64,000 bases of DNA from Amycolatopsis lurida (GTDB lineage Bacteria; Actinomycetota; Actinomycetes; Mycobacteriales; Pseudonocardiaceae): contig NZ_FNTA01000004.1 of assembly GCF_900105055.1 (NCBI RefSeq), forward strand, positions 2,635,501-2,699,500. Reading direction: 5' to 3'. This document shows positions 59,321 through 64,000 of the stretch, one piece after another. Position numbers and translations under genes: made by a program. The notes under the pieces are model-generated. The model was given only the letters and a program-made list of their open reading frames with translations. It was not told the origin of the DNA and did not search any database. How positions within the stretch are numbered: the stretch's first letter is position 1; every line of letters begins with the position of its first letter.

Positions 59321-60028
59321 ATGGATCCCGAGGAGCTTCGGCAGCGGTTCTCCCTGCTGAACACCGCGCATTTGACCGACGGCTGCGTCCGCGCCGGCGT
59401 CCCGGTCCGCTGCGCGCCCGCCGGTACGCACGCGGTCGTGCCCGGCGGTCGCGTGGCCGGGCGGGTCACCCCCGCCCGGCACGTCGGCAGCGTCGACGTC
59501 TTCCTGGAGGCATACGAAACCGCGAACCCCGGCGATGTCCTCGTCGTCGACAACGGCGGCAGGCTCGACGAGAGCTGCGTCGGAGACCTCGCGGTGCTCG
59601 AAGCCGAGGCCGCCGGGCTGAGCGGCGTGGTCATCTGGGGGCTGCATCGCGACACCGCCGACATCAAGAAGATCGGATTGCCGGTGTTCAGCCTCGGCTC
59701 GATCCCGACCGGTCCGCTCTCGGTCTCCGCCCGCCCGGACGACGCGCTCGATTCGGCCGTCGTCGGCGAGTGGACGGTGACGCGGGAGGACCTCGTGTTC
59801 GGCGACGAGGACGGCGTCCTGTTCGTCCCGGCCGACCGGGTGGACGAGGTGCTGGACCGCGCCGAGGGTATCCGCGACACCGAGCGCCTCCAGGCCGACC
59901 GGATCCGCGCCGGAGAGTCCCTTCGCGAGCAAGTACGTTTCGCCGATTTCCTCGCGGAGCGCGCGAAGTCGCCTTCGCTGACGTTCCGGCAGCACCTGCG
60001 GGCGGTCGGCGGGGCCATCGAGGAGTAG
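59321..60028 (+). CDS. RraA-like family protein (HMG aldolase/demethylmenaquinone-methyltransferase-like fold)
   Basis: A 235-residue RraA-fold protein: PGDVLVVDNGGRLDES and GVVIWGLHRDTADI; the GxxRD pattern is the metal-dependent aldolase signature of 4-hydroxy-4-methyl-2-oxoglutarate aldolases. Without the RNase E partner in this lineage, an aldolase or oxaloacetate decarboxylase role is likelier than RraA regulation. It is divergent from the CoA operon. Its stop codon overlaps a 17-mer hairpin. Confidence 0.82.
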   Translation: MDPEELRQRFSLLNTAHLTDGCVRAGVPVRCAPAGTHAVVPGGRVAGRVTPARHVGSVDVFLEAYETANPGDVLVVDNGGRLDESCVGDLAVLEAEAAGLSGVVIWGLHRDTADIKKIGLPVFSLGSIPTGPLSVSARPDDALDSAVVGEWTVTREDLVFGDEDGVLFVPADRVDEVLDRAEGIRDTERLQADRIRAGESLREQVRFADFLAERAKSPSLTFRQHLRAVGGAIEE

Positions 60029-60043
60029 CAAGGGACCTTTGCT
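60027..60043. repeat. Dispersed 17-mer AGCAAGGGACCTTTGCT
   Basis: Copy 5 of 6, starting inside the RraA-like stop codon (TAG at 60026-60028). Confidence 0.75.
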
Positions 60044-60100
60044 GCCACCGGAGGCCCTGACCAGGGGAAATGCACCCCGTTCGGGCCTCCGGTGCCGAGC

Positions 60101-60916
60101 TTACGACGTCTTCGAGCCACCCAGCCACAGCAGACCGTCGATGACGAAGCGGTTCTGCACCTCACTGCCGAAGGTCGACGAAAGCGGCTGGTTCGTCTCG
60201 TAGTTCATCCTGTTGTGCCCGAAGTTGGCGTACAGCATCTTGTACTTGGCGTTGGTCCAGAGGATCGGGTAGTACCCGCTGTACCAGGACTGATTCGGAT
60301 CGGTCCCGAGCGGGAAGCTCACCGGATCCACCGAGGCGAGGATCCGGATGTCCGGGTTCTTTCGCAGATCCCTGTTCCAGGCATACCACTCGCTCACCGA
60401 CGAGGTGAAGGTCGCGGGCAGCCGCGTGATCGACGGATGCGGCCGGTTCTCCACCTTCAGCGTCGCCGTCGTCGGGCCCCAGGTGTTGGACTTGAACGCG
60501 CCCGTGCCGAGGAATCGGTTGTGGTACCAGTCCCAAGTGGACGGATCAGTGGTGAACGCCGCCACGTGGAAACCGAGGAACGCCCCACCCGCGTTCATGT
60601 AACGCTCGAAGCCCGCACGCTGCGCCGAGGTCTGCGGCAGATCGTCGAGGAACAGCACGACCTGGTACTGCGAGGGCTGCAGCGAGTTCAGCCGGTTCCA
60701 GTCGTTGGTCGCGGTGTAACCGAAGTTGTGCTGAGAAGCGGTTTTCGGGAACCACTGGTTGGCTTCCTTGACGAAACTGATGTGCGCCGGGTCGTAGGTG
60801 CCGTTGTAGAAGGCCAGCACCTGGAACGCGGGTGCCGCCTGTGCCGTCACCGGCGCCAACGCCAGTGCGAGACACGAAACGAACAGCAGAGCGAGTTGGA
60901 CCGCGAATTTCCTCAT
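60101..60916 (-). CDS. Secreted ThuA-domain protein
   Basis: A 271-residue protein with a clear signal peptide (LALLFVSCLALALAPVTAQA, then APAF). The mature part has VLAFYNGTYDPAHISF, FLDDLPQTSAQRAGFERYM, GGAFLGFHVAAFTT and YYPILWTNAKYKMLYANFGHN, a trehalose-utilisation (ThuA-like) glutamine-amidotransferase fold. The reactive Cys of amidotransferases is absent, as in other ThuA proteins; sugar-related, reaction unknown. Divergent from a LysR gene. Confidence 0.85.
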   Translation of the reverse strand: MRKFAVQLALLFVSCLALALAPVTAQAAPAFQVLAFYNGTYDPAHISFVKEANQWFPKTASQHNFGYTATNDWNRLNSLQPSQYQVVLFLDDLPQTSAQRAGFERYMNAGGAFLGFHVAAFTTDPSTWDWYHNRFLGTGAFKSNTWGPTTATLKVENRPHPSITRLPATFTSSVSEWYAWNRDLRKNPDIRILASVDPVSFPLGTDPNQSWYSGYYPILWTNAKYKMLYANFGHNRMNYETNQPLSSTFGSEVQNRFVIDGLLWLGGSKTS

Positions 60917-60952
60917 ACCTCACCACCCATGCCGAAGTGTGTAAATTCATAT

Positions 60953-60974
60953 CTTGAATTAATACATGATCAAG
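60953..60974. promoter_or_regulatory. CTTGA-N12-TCAAG inverted repeat in the ThuA/LysR gap
   Basis: An A/T-rich dyad in the 124-base intergenic region between the divergent ThuA-like (minus) and LysR (plus) genes. The form is compatible with a LysR recognition site. Confidence 0.4.
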
Positions 60975-61040
60975 CGCTAGACCTGCAGAAAAGTCGGTTC
61001 CCGCTGACCGGCACCGAGCCGTATCGATAACCTGGGGATT

Positions 61041-61925
61041 ATGGAATTGCGGGACATCGAGATCTTCCTGGCGCTGGCCGACGAGCTGCATTTCGGCCGC
61101 ACCGCCGAACGCCTGCACGTCTCGCAGGCTCGGGTGAGCCAGACGATCAAGCAGGTGGAACGCCGGATCGGCGCGCCGCTCTTCGCCCGCACCAGCAGGC
61201 GCGTCCGGCTCACGCCGATCGGTGAACGGCTGCGCGACGACCTCGGCCCCGCCTACCGCGCGCTGCACGACGGCATCGACCGCGCGATCGCGGCCGGACG
61301 CGGGATCGGTGGCGTGCTGCGGCTGGGTTTCGAAGCACCCGGCGTCGCCGACCTGATCGAAGACCTCCTGGACCGTTTCCGGCAGCGCTACCCGGACACG
61401 GAACTGCTCATCCGCGAGGCCGATTTCGCCGACCCGATGGCGATGCTGCGATCGGGTGAGATCGACGTGCTGGCGACCCTGCTTCCGGCCGACGAGCCGG
61501 ATCTCACGACCGGACCGGTCGTGTACACCGAACCGATGGTGCTCGCGGTGTCGTCGAAACACCCTTTCGCGCGGCGGAAGTCCGTGACTCTGGACGACCT
61601 CGCCCGCGACACCGTCCTTCGCGCGGCGCATCCGCCGGAGCCGTACTGGATCGAGGAGCCTCGGCAGTGGCTGACGCCGGCAGGACACCCCGTGACCCGG
61701 GGCAAACCCTTCGCGACCTTTCAGGAACTGCTCGCCGCGATCGCCACCGGCGCCGGCATCTGCCCGCTCGCCGCGCACGCGCGGGAGTACTTCAGCCACC
61801 CGCGAATCCGCTTCGTGCCCTTCGCCGGCTCTCCCGACGTCGAGTGGGGCCTCGTCTGGCCGCGCTCCGCGGAGACGGCCCGCGTACACGCCTTCGCGAC
61901 CGTCGCCGCCGCTTCGCGCCCCTGA
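61041..61925 (+). CDS. LysR-family transcriptional regulator
   Basis: A 294-residue regulator: the winged helix with FGRTAERLHVSQARVSQTIK (about residues 18-37), followed by a two-subdomain ligand-binding region from GVLRLGFEAPGVAD on. Divergent from the ThuA-like gene, with a dyad between, so it likely controls that gene in response to an unknown co-inducer. Followed by a 17-mer and a long hairpin. Confidence 0.88.
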   Translation: MELRDIEIFLALADELHFGRTAERLHVSQARVSQTIKQVERRIGAPLFARTSRRVRLTPIGERLRDDLGPAYRALHDGIDRAIAAGRGIGGVLRLGFEAPGVADLIEDLLDRFRQRYPDTELLIREADFADPMAMLRSGEIDVLATLLPADEPDLTTGPVVYTEPMVLAVSSKHPFARRKSVTLDDLARDTVLRAAHPPEPYWIEEPRQWLTPAGHPVTRGKPFATFQELLAAIATGAGICPLAAHAREYFSHPRIRFVPFAGSPDVEWGLVWPRSAETARVHAFATVAAASRP

Positions 61926-61938
61926 CCTGCGAAAAGGG

Positions 61939-61955
61939 AGCAAGGGACCTTTGCT
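61939..61955. repeat. Dispersed 17-mer AGCAAGGGACCTTTGCT
   Basis: Copy 6 of 6, 13 bases after the LysR stop. Confidence 0.75.
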
Positions 61956-61988
61956 ACCACCCGGCCGCAGGCCCGACCCCGGACAGCA

Positions 61989-62033
61989 TGAAGGCCCCCT
62001 TCCTGCGCCCATGCGCCAGGAAGGGGGCCTTCA
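61989..62033. terminator. 17-bp-stem hairpin, GTGAAGGCCCCCTTC family
   Basis: TGAAGGCCCCCTTCCTG at 61989-62005 pairs with 62017-62033, between converging LysR and DsbA-like genes. The loop GCGCCCATGCG can pair further. Confidence 0.8.
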
Positions 62034-62042
62034 CGAAGCGAG

Positions 62043-62837
62043 CTAGCCGATGACCTTCTGCACCCAGTCCTGCTCCAGCTTCACGACCTGCCCGTTCGCG
62101 GTCACGGTCGGCGTGCCGAACCCGGGGCCGTTGCCGAAGTCCTGCTGCAGCGACGGGTCCGTCGAGATCTTCTTGTACGCGTCCTGGATCTCCTGGTCGT
62201 AGGCGCCGCTGTTGACCTTGATCGCGAAGGCCGGATCGGTGATGCCGACGTCCTGTCCGAGCTTGATCAGCTGCGCCTTGTCGAACCCGCGTCCGCCTTC
62301 CTCCGGCTGATCCTTGAACAGCGCGTCGTGGAAGGCGACGAACTTGCCCGCGTCGGCCGCGGCGAGCGAGGCGTTGGCGGAGTCCAGCGAGTAGCCCGGC
62401 GGGTCGGAGCGCTGGTTGAGCATCGGCAGCATGTGGTACCGGACCTGCAGGGTCCCGTTGTTCACCTGCTCCTCGATCTGTCCCTTGAACGACTCTTCGA
62501 ACTGCTTGCAAACCGGGCAGAGGAAGTCGGCGTAGATGTCGACCGTCTTCTTCGCCTCGGGCTTGCCGACGACCACGGCCGCCCCCTCGCGCTTCTCGAC
62601 GACACCGGGCGCCGAGGCGGTCGGCTGCGCCCCGATCACCTTGCCCTCGGTGCTGTCCTTGCTGGACGTCGTCCAGATCACGCCACCGATCACCAGCGCG
62701 GCGAGCACGACCACCGCGACGGTGATCGCGACGACCTTCTTCTTGTCGCCGCCCGCGACGCCCCTGGCCTGTGCCACCGAGCGCGACGCCGTCTGCTGCT
62801 GCTTGCGTTTCCGAGCGTTGCGCTCAGCTCCACCCAC
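62043..62837 (-). CDS. Membrane-anchored DsbA-like thiol-disulfide protein
   Basis: A 264-residue protein: short basic cytoplasmic N-terminus (RKRKQQQ), one membrane helix (residues 35-56), then an extracytoplasmic thioredoxin/DsbA-like domain with the CPVC site at Cys107-Cys110 in YADFLCPVCKQFEES. It catalyses disulfide exchange outside the membrane. Two bases separate its start from the upstream MauE/DoxX-like gene, so they form a unit. GTG start. Confidence 0.9.
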   Translation of the reverse strand: MGGAERNARKRKQQQTASRSVAQARGVAGGDKKKVVAITVAVVVLAALVIGGVIWTTSSKDSTEGKVIGAQPTASAPGVVEKREGAAVVVGKPEAKKTVDIYADFLCPVCKQFEESFKGQIEEQVNNGTLQVRYHMLPMLNQRSDPPGYSLDSANASLAAADAGKFVAFHDALFKDQPEEGGRGFDKAQLIKLGQDVGITDPAFAIKVNSGAYDQEIQDAYKKISTDPSLQQDFGNGPGFGTPTVTANGQVVKLEQDWVQKVIG

Positions 62838-62839
62838 GA

Positions 62840-63361
62840 TTATTCGTTCCCTTCAGCGATACCCACATAGTCGTCGTCGGCGGGGGCGCGAGAGTTCCCG
62901 AGCCAGCCGTCCACGGACAGCCAGGTCCGCGGCCGCACGATCAGCCAGACACCCAGTAGCGCGAACCCGAGGTCCCTGGCGATCTCCTGCGGATACTTCG
63001 TCTGATCCGCGGCGATCTGACCGCCACCGCCGAAGCAGCCACAGTCGATGCTCAGTCCGCGCGCCCAGGATTGGGCGATCGCGGCGATGAGCACCGCCAG
63101 CGTCAGCACCGACAGCACCGACACCCACCGGGTCACGAACCCGGCGAGCAGGAACAGGCCGAGCGCCAGTTCGACGAGCGGCATCCCGATCGCGACCGGG
63201 CGGACGAGCCCGTCCGGCAGGACGTCGAAAGCCTGGACCGCGATGTAGGTCTGCCCCGGATCGCTGATCTTCAGCGCTCCGGAAACCAACCAGACGGCGG
63301 CCAGTCCGAGCCGGGCGAGTGTGCCCACGGCGTCGAGTACGACTTGGGGCGGTCTACGCAC
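62840..63361 (-). CDS. MauE/DoxX-like membrane protein
   Basis: A 173-residue protein with four helices and the MauE-type motif DCGCFGGGG (residues about 106-114), whose two Cys may exchange with a partner disulfide. The gene pairs with a DsbA-like CPVC protein, as MauE pairs with MauD. It probably reoxidises or reduces that partner through the membrane. ATG 63361. Confidence 0.85.
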   Translation of the reverse strand: MRRPPQVVLDAVGTLARLGLAAVWLVSGALKISDPGQTYIAVQAFDVLPDGLVRPVAIGMPLVELALGLFLLAGFVTRWVSVLSVLTLAVLIAAIAQSWARGLSIDCGCFGGGGQIAADQTKYPQEIARDLGFALLGVWLIVRPRTWLSVDGWLGNSRAPADDDYVGIAEGNE

Positions 63362-63419
63362 GGGCCTAGGCTAACCGCCGACCCTGAGAACAGTGTGAGG
63401 CGGCGGACGGAGGCACCCG

Positions 63420-64000
63420 ATGAGGGGACACGCCCTGCTGATGGCCTGCTTGATGCTGGTCACAGCGGCGGCCTGCGGCGAAGAGGCCGGCCCGTCGGAC
63501 TCTCTCGTCACGCGCGCCGTCGCGTCCAACAAGCTCACCATCGGCATCCGCTTCGACCAGCCGGGCCTTTCCCGAAGGACGATGGACGGCCGGTACGTCG
63601 GCTTCGACGTCGACGTGGCGAAGTACGTCGCGAGCGAATTGGGCGTCGACGAGGATCACATCACCTGGCACGACAGCAGGCCGTCGTCCCGCGAGACGGA
63701 CATCACCTCGGGGATCACGGATCTGATGGTGGCGACCTACTCCATCACCGAAAAACGGAAACAGGTCGTCGGTTTCGCCGGGCCGTATTTCGACACGGGC
63801 CAGGATCTGCTCGTCCGTCTCCGGTCGACCGACATCACCGGCCCCGAGAACCTCAACGGCCGCAAGCTGTGCGCCGTGGGCGGCACCACCTCCGCCGAAC
63901 AGGTGCGCGACAAGTTCGCGCAGGCCGTCCAGCTCGTCGAATACCCGCGCTACCAGGACTGCGTCACGGCTCTCCTCGCCGGGCAAGTGGACGCGGTGAC
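63420..64000 (+). CDS. Family-3 (glutamate-type) solute-binding lipoprotein, 3' end outside window
   Basis: An ORF open to the window end (193 codons visible). ATG 63420 has GGAGG 7 bases upstream. The signal peptide ends in lipobox TAAAC (Cys19). Mature part: LTIGIRFDQPGLSRR, GYVGFDVDVAKYV-like (RYVGFDVDVAKYVASELG), VATYSITEKRKQVVGFAGPY and LCAVGGTTSAEQV, the amino-acid-binding ABC fold. GluB-like glutamate-binding proteins look like this. Divergent from the MauE-like gene. Confidence 0.88.
   Translation, partial: MRGHALLMACLMLVTAAACGEEAGPSDSLVTRAVASNKLTIGIRFDQPGLSRRTMDGRYVGFDVDVAKYVASELGVDEDHITWHDSRPSSRETDITSGITDLMVATYSITEKRKQVVGFAGPYFDTGQDLLVRLRSTDITGPENLNGRKLCAVGGTTSAEQVRDKFAQAVQLVEYPRYQDCVTALLAGQVDAV

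Overview
High-GC (about 70 percent) actinomycete chromosome. The gene content (DasR-type chitin uptake, Rv1733c-like and PGPGW membrane proteins, a ParE/ParC pair beside gyrase-like motifs, many TetR and LLM/F420-type proteins) and the dispersed intergenic hairpins suggest a Pseudonocardiaceae member, most likely an Amycolatopsis. That genus call is an inference from style and memory, not from a search. I see no rRNA, tRNA, prophage, insertion sequence or CRISPR array.

Layout. 1-6850: tail of an epoxide hydrolase, ArsC-like and YdeI-like genes, a SpoIIE-type phosphatase with a TetR gene, a divergent acyl-CoA thioesterase and a helical-repeat protein. 6890-12240: a DoxX protein, then a dasABC chitobiose importer and a GH3 hexosaminidase behind two DasR-like operators. 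12365-17123: an OtrA-type ribosomal protection protein, an LLM oxidoreductase, a 3-hydroxyisobutyrate-type dehydrogenase and a GNAT protein. 17178-25430: the most interesting block. It holds two paralogous GT4 glycosyltransferases, an inositol-phosphatase-like enzyme, a creatininase-family hydrolase, a GTP cyclohydrolase II with Met at the position of E. coli Tyr105, a flippase-like membrane protein, a methyltransferase, a PTPS-like protein lacking zinc and catalytic residues, a zinc-less MDR dehydrogenase and a CDP-alcohol phosphatidyltransferase. 25431-35261: tautomerase/TetR, a PAS-GGDEF protein with a ruined EAL domain, an orphan ketosynthase, a P-loop protein, a PobA-like hydroxylase followed by a 47-codon ORF, and a LigD-type polymerase. 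35285-40785: an AA10 chitin monooxygenase with a perfect DasR-type site, a TPR-CHAT protease with a neighbouring 57-residue Cys-containing peptide, and an overlapping pair of duplicated genes. 40942-49501: ABC transporter, AKR, TetR, an LLM/FMN-reductase pair, GH76 and a cyclase-like protein. 49732-54299: parE-parC. 54300-59254: a 21-bp repeat array and a five-gene CoA-thioester degradation operon. 59321-64000: RraA-like, ThuA-like and LysR genes, a DsbA-like/MauE-like pair, and the start of an amino-acid binding lipoprotein.

How they work together. The chitin theme links two loci: the AA10 oxygenase cuts chitin outside the cell, DasABC imports N-acetylglucosamine disaccharides, and the GH3 enzyme can split them inside. 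All carry DasR-like sites. In the 17-25 kb block, the cyclohydrolase should stop at the formamidopyrimidine (FAPy) and the creatininase homologue could deformylate it. The remaining enzymes suggest that a pyrimidine- or pterin-derived unit is glycosylated, methylated and possibly joined to a membrane lipid. The end product is unknown. Gene ends are repeatedly marked by a few families of near-perfect hairpins, which probably act as (often bidirectional) terminators.
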